Assembly: GCA_964387795.1 (NCBI GenBank)
Contig: CAYLYP010000051.1
Span: forward strand, 1-23,272
DNA length: 23,272 nucleotides
Direction of reading: 5' to 3'
DNA from: CAYLYP01 sp964387795
Lineage (GTDB): Bacteria; Bacteroidota; Bacteroidia; Bacteroidales; UBA7960
Under the pieces are notes generated by a model that saw nothing but the letters and a program-made list of their open reading frames with translations, made no database searches and was not told the origin of the DNA. Position numbers and translations under genes: made by a program. Below, piece by piece: positions 14,538 through 23,102 of the stretch (positions are counted from its first letter, which is position 1; the number at the start of each line of letters is the position of its first letter).

Positions 14538-15637
14538 ATGAGAAAACAATTTTTCATCTTACTATTTGTAGTTATTAGCGGGCCGGTATTTTCGCAACAG
14601 GAAGCACAGTACAGCCAGAACATGTATAATGGTATGGGCATCAATCCAGGATATGCAGGTTTAAAAAATGCAATTTGTGCAACAGCGTTAATCCGGCAAC
14701 AGTGGGTTGGATTTAAAGATGGGGAAGAAAAAAAAGGAAATCCGGAAACCTACAGTTTTAATGTAGATGCTCCGGTAAAATTTTTAAGAGGAGGCTTGGG
14801 GCTTGTTTTTATGCAGGACAAGCTTGGTTATGAAACGAATGTCTCGGTGGGTTTGTCTTATTCCTATCATCTGGATATCGATTACGGAACGCTGGGTTTA
14901 GGCTTAAAACTTGGATTTGCTGATAAGACAATTGATTTTACCCAGTTTAAACCAATTAATGAAGGAGACCCTTCCCTGGTTGGCAAAGCAGACGATAATG
15001 CCATGCTGTTTGATTTTTCGCTTGGAGGTTTTTTGTCCCATGAGCAATACTATGCAGGACTTTCTGTTAGTCAGATGAGACAGGCGAGTGGAACAATAGG
15101 ACAGGCAGGATATAAACTTAAAAGGCATTATTACCTCACAGGGGGATATACTTTCANNNNNNNNNNNNNNNNNNNNNNNNNNNNNNNNNNNNNNNNNNNN
15201 NNNNNNNNNNNNNNNNNNNNNNNNNNNNNNNNNNNNNNNNNNNNNNNNNNNNNNNNCAGGCAGGATATAAACTTAAAAGGCATTATTACCTCACAGGGGG
15301 ATATACTTTCAGGTTTGCATCTTTACCGGCTTATGAGTTCACTCCTTCCTTATTTGTCAAGTCAGACCTGACATCTACCCAGTTGGATATTAATACGCTG
15401 GTTACTTATAACCAGAAGTTTTGGGGAGGATTAAGCTACCGCTTGAATGATGCGATGGTAGCTATGGTTGGTTTAAAAATCGACCAATACAGTGTAGGAT
15501 ATGCCTACGATTTTACCATCAGTCCTATGGGACGTAATGGGAGAAGTTTTGGAAGTCATGAGATTATGCTAAGGTATTGTTTTCAACTTGAAGTTGAAAA
15601 GCTGCCTCAGCCGCATCGAACCGTCAGATTTTTGTAA
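14538..15637 (+). CDS. porP: PorP/SprF family T9SS outer-membrane protein (interrupted by an artefactual N gap)
   Basis: A signal peptide (about residues 1-19, ending V-F-S-Q) is followed by the PorP/SprF hallmark A-Q-Y-S-Q-N-M-Y-N and N-P-G-Y-A-G. The rest alternates as expected for a small outer-membrane beta-barrel, ending near the C-terminus in M-L-R-Y-C-F. In T9SS, PorP/SprF proteins link to PorE/peptidoglycan and help anchor or shuttle cargo and adhesins. The assembled sequence is broken by 100 N, but the 55 bp before and after the gap are identical. Removing the N run and one copy joins G-Y-T-F to R-F-A-S in frame and gives 945 bp, or 314 residues, a normal family length. It is first in the porP-gldK-gldL-gldM-gldN operon. 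The symbol follows Porphyromonas; sprF would be used in Flavobacterium. Confidence 0.9.
15157..15256. other. Assembly gap of 100 N flanked by a 55-bp duplicate
   Basis: The bases 15102-15156 and 15257-15311 are identical over 55 bp and touch the N run on each side. This is what is left when two contigs that overlap by a k-mer length are scaffolded without being merged. No sequence is likely to be missing. Confidence 0.95.
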
Positions 15638-15745
15638 AAAGTAGTTTTTTTTGAAACAAAATCATAAAAACTGCGTTAAAGAAAGAAAGATTTTTTTAAG
15701 ATAATATTTTGTTAATTCACAGTGGTCATCTAATCAGGAGCGAAC

Positions 15746-17131
15746 ATGAAAAAGTTGATCTTAATTGCTTCGGTAATCGTAATTCTGTTCAGTAGTTGTG
15801 ACAGATCAGGCCGTGGCCAGTTAATTGGAGTATCGGGACGTCCCGACTGGCATTATCCCGACCCTTATGGTATGGTTTATGTCCCTATGGGTAGTTATAC
15901 TATGGGTCCGTCAGACCAGGATGTTGCCTATTCACACAACGCCATATCCAGAACAGTTTCAATAGCTGCATTCTATATGGACGAAACAGAAATCACCAAC
16001 AATGAGTACAGACAGTTTGTCTATTGGGTAAGAGACTCAATAGCACGTCTGAAACTATCAGAAATCAATGAAGAGTTTCTGATTTCTCAGGATGAGTATG
16101 GTGAAGACATTGAACCACCTTTATTAAATTGGAAAACCAAAATCCGCTGGGACGGCCAGGAAGAAAGGGAACAACTTTCTGAATTATACCTGCCTGAGCA
16201 TGAGAGGTTCTTCCGCAGACGTGAAGTTGATTCCAGAAAATTGATCTACAGATACCAGATTGTTGACCTTCCAAGGGCAGCAGCTCGTGGTCAAAGGTCA
16301 TACTGGGAGCACAAAACAGAGGATATCAATGCAACAGGGACCAATAGTGGTTACACAGGTGGTAATGTTAGCATCCCTCGCGCGGATCTGGTTAAAACTT
16401 ATGCTACACCAGTATATCCAGATACACTTTCATGGATCCATGACTTCACCTATTCCTATAATGAACCTATGACCCAGATGTATTTCTGGCACCCAACCTA
16501 TGACCACTACCCTGTAGTTGGTGTTAACTGGTGGCAGGCTCGTGCTTTTACTATCTGGAGAACACAATTATTGAATTCTTACCTGGGTGGTATGGGTGAA
16601 GCATTTGCTATGGACTTCCGTTTACCTACAGAATCAGAGTGGGAATGGGCTGCCAGAGGAGGCCTTGATTTGAACCCTTACCCATGGGGTGGTCCTTATA
16701 CACGTAACATTGATGGCTGTTTCCTTGCAAATTTCAAACCTTTGCGTGGTAATTATATTGATGATGGCGGATTCCAGACTGTTGTTGTAGGACATTTCCC
16801 TGCTAATGACTATGGTCTGTATGACATGTCAGGTAATGTTAGCGAATGGACCAGAAATGCATGGGATGAGTCAACCTATTTCTATGGACATGACTTAAAC
16901 ATGGATTATTTATTGCCTTTAGATGCAGAATTAGATCCTCAGACGCCTATGACTTTAAAACGTAAAGTTGTTCGTGGTGGTTCCTGGAAAGATGTTGGAT
17001 TTTTCTTACAAGTGAGTTCCAGAACTTATGAATATATGGATACTGCAAAGTCTTATATAGGCTTCCGTTGTGTTCAAACCTATCCTGGACGCGCACGTGG
17101 TGATGGAAATCGTGCATCTAATGTTTATTAA
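15746..17131 (+). CDS. gldK: T9SS ring lipoprotein GldK (PorK)
   Basis: This 461-residue lipoprotein has signal peptide lipobox L-F-S-S-C (cysteine 18). The body is an FGE-sulfatase (formylglycine-generating-enzyme-like) domain with M-V-Y-V-P-M-G-S-Y-T-M-G near 43-54, T-E-S-E-W-E-W-A-A-R-G-G near 294-305, D-M-S-G-N-V-S-E-W near 359-367 and V-V-R-G-G-S-W near 412-418. In T9SS the fold is structural: GldK/PorK and GldN/PorN form the large periplasmic ring beneath the outer membrane. The start is supported by an AGGAG at 15736-15740, 5 nt before the ATG. It lies 108 bp after porP/sprF and 43 bp before gldL. The length is normal and the frame intact. Confidence 0.95.
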   Translation: MKKLILIASVIVILFSSCDRSGRGQLIGVSGRPDWHYPDPYGMVYVPMGSYTMGPSDQDVAYSHNAISRTVSIAAFYMDETEITNNEYRQFVYWVRDSIARLKLSEINEEFLISQDEYGEDIEPPLLNWKTKIRWDGQEEREQLSELYLPEHERFFRRREVDSRKLIYRYQIVDLPRAAARGQRSYWEHKTEDINATGTNSGYTGGNVSIPRADLVKTYATPVYPDTLSWIHDFTYSYNEPMTQMYFWHPTYDHYPVVGVNWWQARAFTIWRTQLLNSYLGGMGEAFAMDFRLPTESEWEWAARGGLDLNPYPWGGPYTRNIDGCFLANFKPLRGNYIDDGGFQTVVVGHFPANDYGLYDMSGNVSEWTRNAWDESTYFYGHDLNMDYLLPLDAELDPQTPMTLKRKVVRGGSWKDVGFFLQVSSRTYEYMDTAKSYIGFRCVQTYPGRARGDGNRASNVY

Positions 17132-17174
17132 CTCTTTGAGATTTATAGAAAAACAACAAAACCTTTAATCCGGT

Positions 17175-17784
17175 ATGAAAAATCTTGTAAAATCAAAGGC
17201 CTGGAAGAATTTTATGGCCAAANNNNNNNNNNNNNNNNNNNNNNNNNNNNNNNNNNNNNNNNNNNNNNNNNNNNNNNNNNNNNNNNNNNNNNNNNNNNNN
17301 NNNNNNNNNNNNNNNNNNNNNNAAAGATTTGAGCGAGACTTATTCCAAGACTGCTGAATCTGTTAAAGGAAACCTTGGTGCCTCTGAAGCTTATACCGAA
17401 AGCGTTAAGAAAATCACCGGCTTCACAAGTCAACTTGGTGAAAACTATGCCAAGAGTGCTGAAATGTTATCTAAAACTGTTGAAGCATTACAGGTTCAAA
17501 CACAGCAGGGCAATGAATATGCCACTCAGGTTCAGAAAACTGTTCAGAACCTTGCTGCCCTTAACGATGTGTATTATCTGCAGTTACAGGCTACCAACCA
17601 ACAGTATCAGGTTAGTGATAAGCTTCAGGGAAGCCTGAACACCCTGCTTGATAATATGACACAGTCGGCAACTCAATCAGAAAAATACCGCGAGGAGTTA
17701 TCAAATCTCACAAGAAATATCTCCGCATTGAACAATGTATACGGCAATATGCTGTCTGCAATGAATGTAAATATTAATAAATAA
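17175..17784 (+). CDS. gldL: T9SS motor protein GldL (PorL), interrupted by a sequencing gap
   Basis: Only the first 16 residues (ending F-M-A-K) and the last 153 are visible. The missing part should hold the two transmembrane helices with the short M-H-W-P-G-type loop and the conserved membrane glutamate of GldL that couples proton flow to the motor. The visible C-terminal part is a polar helical/coiled-coil region rich in Ser, Thr, Gln and Asn, as in bacteroidal PorL, ending in N-V-N-I-N-K. Its place between gldK and gldM secures the call. The left part ends on a codon boundary and the right part begins on one, so a gap of 100 cannot be its true length. GldL forms a pentamer around a GldM dimer in the inner membrane. 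Confidence 0.9.
17223..17322. other. Assembly gap of 100 N inside gldL
   Basis: Unlike the gap in porP/sprF, the flanks share no duplicated sequence, so real sequence is missing. The reading frames on each side are both intact but offset for a 100-bp gap, which shows that 100 is a placeholder and not a measured length. Confidence 0.9.
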
Positions 17785-17819
17785 CAGCAGAGTATTCTGC
17801 ATTAAAGAATATATCATTT

Positions 17820-19400
17820 ATGGCAGGTGGAAAAGAAACCCCCAGGCAAAAGATGATCGGGATGATGTACCTGGTGTTAACAGCCCTTCTGGCTCTTAAC
17901 GTATCCAAGGACGTTCTTGATTCTTTTGTGATGGTAAATGACGGCCTTGAACAGACCAATGTGAACTTTACAAAAAAGGTGGATTTGTCATATTTTCTTT
18001 TTGAAAGGCAAAAAGAAATGAATCCTGTCAAAGTCGGGCCTTTTTTTGATAAAGCAATGATTGTTAAGGCTGAATCAGATAGTTTGGTGAACTTTATCAA
18101 GAGATCTAAAGCAGAAATGATCAGCAGGGTGGACGGTATTCCTTTGGCAATGGCTGATACCTTGAAGTTGATTGACTTGAAATCTAAAGATAACTATAGT
18201 GCTTCTTCTTTATATTGGGTTAAAGAAGGCGGTGGTGAAGGTGGAAATGTTGGAGGTGAAGGCACACGTGCAAGGATTTTGCGTGACAAAATAAGGAAGT
18301 TTAAAGAAGTCCTCTTGGGAGTTCTTCCAGAAAAAGATCTTGAACGCATAAAAATAGGACTGGACACCGAAGGCCCTTTTTATGAAAAAGGAGATGAGAA
18401 ATCATGGGAAGTTGTTACATTCGATCGTGTAATCCCAGTTGCTTGTGTTACCAACCTTAACAGGTTGATTACCGAAGTGCGCAATGCCGAGTTTGATGTT
18501 GTTAACCTTCTTTATGGTTCAATTTCAGCAGAAGACTTTAAATTCGACCAGATTGATGCCAAGGTTGTTCCTAACAGTAATATTGTAATGCTTGGCGATC
18601 ATTACGAAGCCCAGATTTTTGTTGCAGCTTATGATTCAAAACAGAATCCTGAGATTATCGTTAATGGTTCAGCAATTCAGGTTCAAAATGGCATTGGGGT
18701 TTATAAAGCCCCAGCAAACTCTGAAGGTGCAAAAAGCTTCAAAGGTGTAATTAACGTAACTTCCCCTAGCGGAGAAATTAAACCCTATCCTTTTGAAAAC
18801 GAATATGTTGTTCAAAGGCCTTCTGTAACTGTTTCGGCTGATAAGATGAACGTATTTTATATCGGTGTCGAAAACCCGGTTTCTATATCTGTTCCTGGTG
18901 TTGCTGATGATAAAATTAAACCTTCAATTTCAGCCGGTGGACAGCTAATCCCTCAGGGAAAAGGAAAGTATATTGTAAAAATAGCACAAGGGACCAGAGA
19001 AGCCAAGATTTCTGTAAATGCAATGTTGGATGGTGGCTCAAAACCTATGGGCTCTGCAATATTCAGGGTTAGGACTGTTCCAAGCCCAATCCCATACATT
19101 GCTAATAAAAAAGAAGGTCTGGCATCTAAAGAAGAGTTACTTGTAGCCGGGAATATCATTCCCCGAATGGAAAACTTTGATTTTGACCTGAGGTTTGAAA
19201 TCCAAAGCTTCAGCATGGTAACTATAGTTGGTGGCGATGTCAGGGAATTTACAGCAAAAGGCAGCCGTCTGACAAACGAAATGAGAAGTGCTTTGGAACG
19301 CTCTACACGTGGTCAGCGTATTACCTTTGAAAGCATTGTTGCAAAGGGTCCTGATGGCTCAACCAGGGGCTTACCCGCTATCAACTTAAAGATACAATAA
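17820..19400 (+). CDS. gldM: T9SS motor/periplasmic shaft protein GldM (PorM)
   Basis: This 526-residue protein has a short cytoplasmic start, M-A-G-G-K-E-T-P-R-Q-K, and one TM helix at about 12-31. R9 sits where GldM carries the arginine reported to pair with the GldL membrane glutamate. The remainder is periplasmic, with a helical first domain (about 35-225) and beta-rich domains such as V-V-P-N-S-N-I-V-M-L-G-D-H-Y-E-A near 249-264. This matches the D1-D4 arrangement that forms a dimeric shaft reaching the GldKN ring. A glycine-rich loop (G-G-G-E-G-G-N-V-G-G-E-G, about 138-149) sits in the first domain. The ATG follows gldL by 35 bp and gldN follows after 34 bp. The length is usual for the family. 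Confidence 0.95.
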   Translation: MAGGKETPRQKMIGMMYLVLTALLALNVSKDVLDSFVMVNDGLEQTNVNFTKKVDLSYFLFERQKEMNPVKVGPFFDKAMIVKAESDSLVNFIKRSKAEMISRVDGIPLAMADTLKLIDLKSKDNYSASSLYWVKEGGGEGGNVGGEGTRARILRDKIRKFKEVLLGVLPEKDLERIKIGLDTEGPFYEKGDEKSWEVVTFDRVIPVACVTNLNRLITEVRNAEFDVVNLLYGSISAEDFKFDQIDAKVVPNSNIVMLGDHYEAQIFVAAYDSKQNPEIIVNGSAIQVQNGIGVYKAPANSEGAKSFKGVINVTSPSGEIKPYPFENEYVVQRPSVTVSADKMNVFYIGVENPVSISVPGVADDKIKPSISAGGQLIPQGKGKYIVKIAQGTREAKISVNAMLDGGSKPMGSAIFRVRTVPSPIPYIANKKEGLASKEELLVAGNIIPRMENFDFDLRFEIQSFSMVTIVGGDVREFTAKGSRLTNEMRSALERSTRGQRITFESIVAKGPDGSTRGLPAINLKIQ

Positions 19401-19434
19401 GTATTCAAAAACATTAAACTAAATGGAGGTTTAT

Positions 19435-20280
19435 ATGAAATCGTTCCGAATAGTAGCAATTGCCCTTGTTCTTGTAGGATTTGCCTTCAATAAAGCATTC
19501 CCTCAGGTTCTGGAGAGCCCTCGTGACAACTTTTATGATAAAGTATGGATCGAAGAAAAGAAACCAATTCCTTATCCTTTTATCAGGGAAGCTGATGTGC
19601 TTTGGTCAAAGACTGTATGGCAGGTATTGGATTTAAGGGAAAAAATTAACCAGCCTTTATACTTCCCCATTACTCCTATGAAAGGACGTCACAGCCTGAT
19701 GCAGGTGCTGATGGATGGGGTTAAAAAAGGTCAGATTACCCCTTATGACCCAGTGGATGATGAATTTCAGACCCCATTGAACCCTGAAGATGTTGAAAGC
19801 TTATTAAGAAGGCAACAAACCATGCAGATTGAACGTGAAGACGGTAGTTTTACCGATACTACCTTCACTGTTGAATTCAACACTGCTGACGTGAAGAAAT
19901 TCCGTATCAAGGAGAGTTGGTTCTTCGACACAAAGCGTTCAGTTCTTGAAGTAAGGATATTAGGTATCTGCCCGGTTCGTGATAATATTGATCCTGCTAC
20001 CGGTGAAATCAGGGGTGACCAGCCACTATTCTGGATCTACTTCCCCGAAGCGCGCGATGTGCTTGTCAACCATGAAGTGTTTAACCGCTTTAATGATGCA
20101 CAGAGGATGTCTTATGATGACCTCTTTATCCGCAGGCAGTTTAACAGTTTCATATACAAGGAATCAAACGTATATGAAAGACGTATCAGTGACTATTACA
20201 CAGGGCTTGACGCTTTACTTGAAGCCGAAAGGATTAAAAATGATATTCGCATCCTGGAACATGATTTATGGGAGTATTAA
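19435..20280 (+). CDS. gldN: T9SS periplasmic ring protein GldN (PorN)
   Basis: This is a 281-residue secreted protein of the GldN/PorN family, the soluble partner of GldK in the periplasmic ring and the contact point for GldM. An in-frame ATG lies at 19423, but GGAGG at 19425-19429 sits 5 nt before the ATG at 19435. The latter gives a clean signal peptide (M-K-S-F-R, hydrophobic core, A-F-P-Q), so I choose it. Family signatures include L-W-S-K-T-V-W-Q-V-L-D-L-R-E-K-I-N near 55-71, the start of the D-G-V segment near 95, the W-F-F segment with R-I-L-G-I-C-P near 161-183, and F-W-I-Y-F-P near 200-205. A terminator follows directly, so gldN is the last gene of the operon. Confidence 0.95.
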   Translation: MKSFRIVAIALVLVGFAFNKAFPQVLESPRDNFYDKVWIEEKKPIPYPFIREADVLWSKTVWQVLDLREKINQPLYFPITPMKGRHSLMQVLMDGVKKGQITPYDPVDDEFQTPLNPEDVESLLRRQQTMQIEREDGSFTDTTFTVEFNTADVKKFRIKESWFFDTKRSVLEVRILGICPVRDNIDPATGEIRGDQPLFWIYFPEARDVLVNHEVFNRFNDAQRMSYDDLFIRRQFNSFIYKESNVYERRISDYYTGLDALLEAERIKNDIRILEHDLWEY

Positions 20281-20300
20281 TCTCATGATTACTGTGAATG

Positions 20301-20338
20301 AAGAGGAGGGCTTTTTTAAGCTCTCCTCTTTTTTTTTT
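20301..20338 (+). terminator. Intrinsic terminator of the T9SS operon
   Basis: A 13-bp stem (20301-20313 with 20318-20330), with one G-U pair and a 4-nt loop, is followed by about ten Ts, starting 20 bp after the gldN stop. The - strand side lacks a T-run, so it mainly stops + strand transcription before the convergent fumC. Confidence 0.9.
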
Positions 20339-20343
20339 ATGTA

Positions 20344-21741
20344 TCAACAGTTACAATGTATCATTAATGAAGGATCTACATATTTATCAAATTCCTGTTC
20401 GGTAACAAATCCCGAATTTATAGCTGCTTCCCTGAGTGTTAGCCCTTCACGGTATGCTATTTGGGCTATTATTGCTGACTTGTCATAACCTATCAATGGG
20501 TTCAATGCTGTTACAAGCATAAGTGAATTATTAAGATGTTTATTGATTCTCTCTTTATTCGCCTGAATACCTCTCACACAGTTATCATTAAATGAATTGC
20601 AGACGTCTCCCAAAAGCTTTGCTTCTAAAAGGAAGTTATATATAATTAAAGGCTTAAACACATTAAGCTGGAAATGTCCATTCATGCCCCCAACAGTAAT
20701 TGCGGCATCGCATCCAATAACCTGGGCTGCAACCATAGTAACAGCTTCGGTCTGGGTAGGGTTTACTTTACCGGGCATGATGGATGAACCGGGTTCATTG
20801 GCCGGGATGATAATCTCACCAATACCGCATCTTGGCCCTGATGCCAGCAATCTGATATCATTGGCAATTTTCATTAACGCAACAGCCAACATTTTTAGGC
20901 TGCCCGATGCTTCAACAATTGGGTCGTGTGATGATAGTGCTGCAAATTTATTTGGGGCAGATTTAAAGCTCATACCTGTTAATTGCGCAATGACCTCAGC
21001 TACCATCTCCGAAAAGCCTTTCGGGGCATTAATGCCTGTGCCAACTGCCGTTCCGCCCAGTGCCAGCAATTGCAGATGCGGCAGGGTGTTTTTTATGGAT
21101 TCTATGGCTTGGTTTAATTGTGACTGATAAGCCGAAAACTCCTGGCCTAAGGTTAAAGGTGTGGCATCCATGAGGTGTGTCCTCCCAATCTTGATGATGT
21201 CTTTAAACTCAAAAGCCTTTTCAGCAAAGCTGGCCGAAAGCTTCTCTAAGGCTGGGATTGTATGTGATGTGAGCAATTTTATGGAAGCAATATGCATTGC
21301 TGTTGGAAAAGTATCATTTGAAGATTGAGACATATTGACATCATCATTTGGATGAAGGATTTTGGGTTTGTCAAGGAGGCTTCCACCTGCCAGTTCCTGA
21401 GCCCTGTTTGCTATCACCTCGTTGATGTTCATGTTCGTTTGTGTCCCGGAGCCGGTCTGCCATACATTCAAAGGGAAATGCTCTGTCAGCTTCCTATCAA
21501 TGATTTCATCACAAACCAATGAAATCAATTCTGCTTTCTTTGCATCCAATACGCCTTGTCTTTGGTTGGTTATTGCTGCTGCTTTTTTTAATATCGCAAA
21601 GGCTTCAATAACTTCACAAGGCATTTTTTGTTCACCAATGTTGAAGTTCATTATTGAACGCTGGGTTTGTGCACCCCAATATTTATCAGCCGGAACTTCT
21701 ATTATTCCCATAGAATCCTTTTCCTCTCTGCTGTTCTTCAT
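20344..21741 (-). CDS. fumC: Class II fumarate hydratase
   Basis: This is a 465-residue enzyme of the fumarase/aspartase superfamily converting fumarate and malate. The signature G-S-S-I-M-P-G-K-V-N-P (about 318-328) holds the catalytic serine loop. S-G-T-Q-T-N-M-N and S-Q-S-S-N-D-T-F-P are the substrate-binding segments, and G-R-T-H-L-M-D-A-T-P carries H189 of the active site. Fumarase and aspartase look alike, but T-H-L-M-D-A-T-P-L-T and the MxxxxE-V-P-A-D-K-Y-W-G-A-Q-T-Q-R-S start fit FumC. A longer frame starts at 21798, but that start lies inside the -7 box, so the ATG at 21741 is preferred. It is convergent with the T9SS operon and divergent from rbfA. Confidence 0.93.
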   Translation of the reverse strand: MKNSREEKDSMGIIEVPADKYWGAQTQRSIMNFNIGEQKMPCEVIEAFAILKKAAAITNQRQGVLDAKKAELISLVCDEIIDRKLTEHFPLNVWQTGSGTQTNMNINEVIANRAQELAGGSLLDKPKILHPNDDVNMSQSSNDTFPTAMHIASIKLLTSHTIPALEKLSASFAEKAFEFKDIIKIGRTHLMDATPLTLGQEFSAYQSQLNQAIESIKNTLPHLQLLALGGTAVGTGINAPKGFSEMVAEVIAQLTGMSFKSAPNKFAALSSHDPIVEASGSLKMLAVALMKIANDIRLLASGPRCGIGEIIIPANEPGSSIMPGKVNPTQTEAVTMVAAQVIGCDAAITVGGMNGHFQLNVFKPLIIYNFLLEAKLLGDVCNSFNDNCVRGIQANKERINKHLNNSLMLVTALNPLIGYDKSAIIAQIAYREGLTLREAAINSGFVTEQEFDKYVDPSLMIHCNC

Positions 21742-21795
21742 GATAATTGCCTTTTTTTGTTGATGAACAAATATGTTTTTTATATTAAACACATA

Positions 21796-21803
21796 CAAAT
21801 CTA
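21796..21803 (-). promoter_or_regulatory. Candidate -7 box TAGATTTG for fumC
   Basis: On the - strand, 21803 to 21796 reads TAGATTTG, a match to TAnnTTTG. It predicts a start near 21790 and a leader of about 48 nt to the ATG at 21741, which argues against the longer frame starting at 21798. Confidence 0.45.
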
Positions 21804-21924
21804 AAATAAATTTAATAACTGTTATCCGAATTTCGATGAAGATTTCATATATTTAATATTTGATTTTTCGGGTAGGCCATTGTTTTAGAAATGTATAATA
21901 GCAATAGGGTAGCAATAATTTTAA

Positions 21925-21932
21925 TATCTTTG
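21925..21932 (+). promoter_or_regulatory. -7 box TATCTTTG immediately before rbfA (leaderless candidate)
   Basis: TATCTTTG matches TAnnTTTG and ends only 4 nt before the ATG at 21937. With the usual distance from the -7 box to the start site, transcription would begin on or next to that A, giving an almost leaderless mRNA. No -33 TTTG is seen at the expected place. Confidence 0.4.
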
Positions 21933-21936
21933 TACC

Positions 21937-22275
21937 ATGATGATTACACAAAGACAAAGCAAGATTAACAGGCAGCTCCATAAGGACTTGGCCGAAATCA
22001 TACAGAATGAAGCCCGTGGCTTATTTCAGGGTGCCCTTATTACAGTGACCAAGGTTAATATTACTTCCGACCTCTCTTTGGCTAAGGTATATCTTAGCAT
22101 CTTTGGAAAGGACATGAATGAGGTGATAAAATTGGTCGAATCCCATTCAAAAGATATCAGGTACCAGCTTGGGCAAAGAGTAAAAAACCAATTGAGGATT
22201 GTGCCTGAATTAAGGTTTTATGCCGATGACAGTCTCGATTACCTTGAGAATATCGAAAAGCTTTTGAAAGAATAA
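21937..22275 (+). CDS. rbfA: Ribosome-binding factor A
   Basis: This 112-residue protein of the RbfA family has a single KH-like domain that binds the 30S subunit and helps late 16S rRNA maturation and cold adaptation. The N-terminus (Q-R-Q-S-K-I-N-R-Q-L-H-K-D-L-A-E-I-I) and the segment V-T-K-V-N-I-T-S-D-L-S-L-A-K-V-Y-L-S (about 38-55) are typical. The C-terminus matches the V-P-E-L-R-F-Y-x-D-D-S-L-D pattern (about 88-100). There are two ATGs in a row (21937 and 21940). Only 4 bp separate it from the downstream methyltransferase, so they are probably one transcript. Confidence 0.93.
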   Translation: MMITQRQSKINRQLHKDLAEIIQNEARGLFQGALITVTKVNITSDLSLAKVYLSIFGKDMNEVIKLVESHSKDIRYQLGQRVKNQLRIVPELRFYADDSLDYLENIEKLLKE

Positions 22276-22279
22276 TTTT

Positions 22280-23086
22280 ATGCAATACGATCCTATAAAA
22301 CGCCGAATGGGAGGTTTTTTCAAGAAATCCCCCTTTTTAAGAAAATCTTTTTATTTCCTCCTTGATCTGTTGCTGCTCAGGACCTGGCATGTGCATAAGG
22401 AGCTTAGGAAGTGGAAACGCAATAAGGGTGCTGATTTAAATATCCTTGATGCCGGATGTGGCTTTGGCCAATATACCTGGTATTTGTCGCGGATGAACGC
22501 CTCATGGAAGGTTAAAGGTCTTGATGTAAAAGAAGAGGAAATTAAGGAGTGCAGCGAATTTTTCAGACAACAAAAAAGAAGTAACGTAAGCTTTGAAGTT
22601 GCAGACCTTACCTGCCTTAATGATATTGACAAATATGACCTGGTAATCTCTGTTGACGTAATGGAGCATATTGAAGAGGATGTAAAAGTATTTGCAAACT
22701 TTTTCAATGCCTTGAAGCCGGGTGGCATGTTATTGGTATCCACCCCATCCGACCAGGGCGGCTCTGATGTTCATGAAATGGATGATAAATCTTTTATCGA
22801 AGAACATGTCAGGGATGGATACAACATGAGAGACCTTGAGGAAAAGCTGAAAAGAGTTGGCTTTTCTCATGTTAATATAAAATACCAATATGGCACTTCA
22901 GGAAAGATTTCCTGGAAATTATCAATGAAATATCCTGTCCTTATGTTAGGCTGGTCAAAATGGATGATAATTCTATTGCCTTTTTACTACCTGATTGTTT
23001 ACCCATTTTGTTTCATCCTCAATTGCCTTGATGTATGGACTAGCCATACAAGAGGTAGCGGACTGATTGCAAAAGCCTGGAAATAA
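22280..23086 (+). CDS. Class I SAM-dependent methyltransferase with C-terminal hydrophobic segment
   Basis: This 268-residue protein has a clear Methyltransf_11/25-type core: motif I I-L-D-A-G-C-G-F-G (55-63), K-G-L-D-V near 79-83, the D/N motif A-D-L near 108-110, V-D-V-M-E-H-I near 125-131 and L-K-P-G-G near 145-149. A basic N-terminus of about 45 residues with a hydrophobic stretch precedes the core. A hydrophobic segment of about 25 residues (I-I-L-L-P-F-Y-Y-L-I-V, about 230-252) follows it, so the enzyme may sit on the inner membrane and act on a lipid or lipid-linked substrate. It differs from the tandem pair at 2627-4283. It lies 4 bp after rbfA and 16 bp before the permease gene, probably one operon. 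Confidence 0.8.
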   Translation: MQYDPIKRRMGGFFKKSPFLRKSFYFLLDLLLLRTWHVHKELRKWKRNKGADLNILDAGCGFGQYTWYLSRMNASWKVKGLDVKEEEIKECSEFFRQQKRSNVSFEVADLTCLNDIDKYDLVISVDVMEHIEEDVKVFANFFNALKPGGMLLVSTPSDQGGSDVHEMDDKSFIEEHVRDGYNMRDLEEKLKRVGFSHVNIKYQYGTSGKISWKLSMKYPVLMLGWSKWMIILLPFYYLIVYPFCFILNCLDVWTSHTRGSGLIAKAWK

Positions 23087-23102
23087 TTTAATCTAAAAAC
23101 TG

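Noticed and set aside
14538..15637. porP/sprF as a pseudogene split into two open frames
   Set aside because: The split is produced by the N run and the duplicated 55 bp; collapsing them restores one frame.
19423..20280. gldN start at the ATG at 19423
   Set aside because: GGAGG at 19425-19429 is best placed for the ATG at 19435, which also begins a proper signal peptide.
20344..21798. Longer fumC frame starting at 21798
   Set aside because: The extra 19 residues match nothing in the family, and the start overlaps the TAGATTTG box. The ATG at 21741 is preferred.
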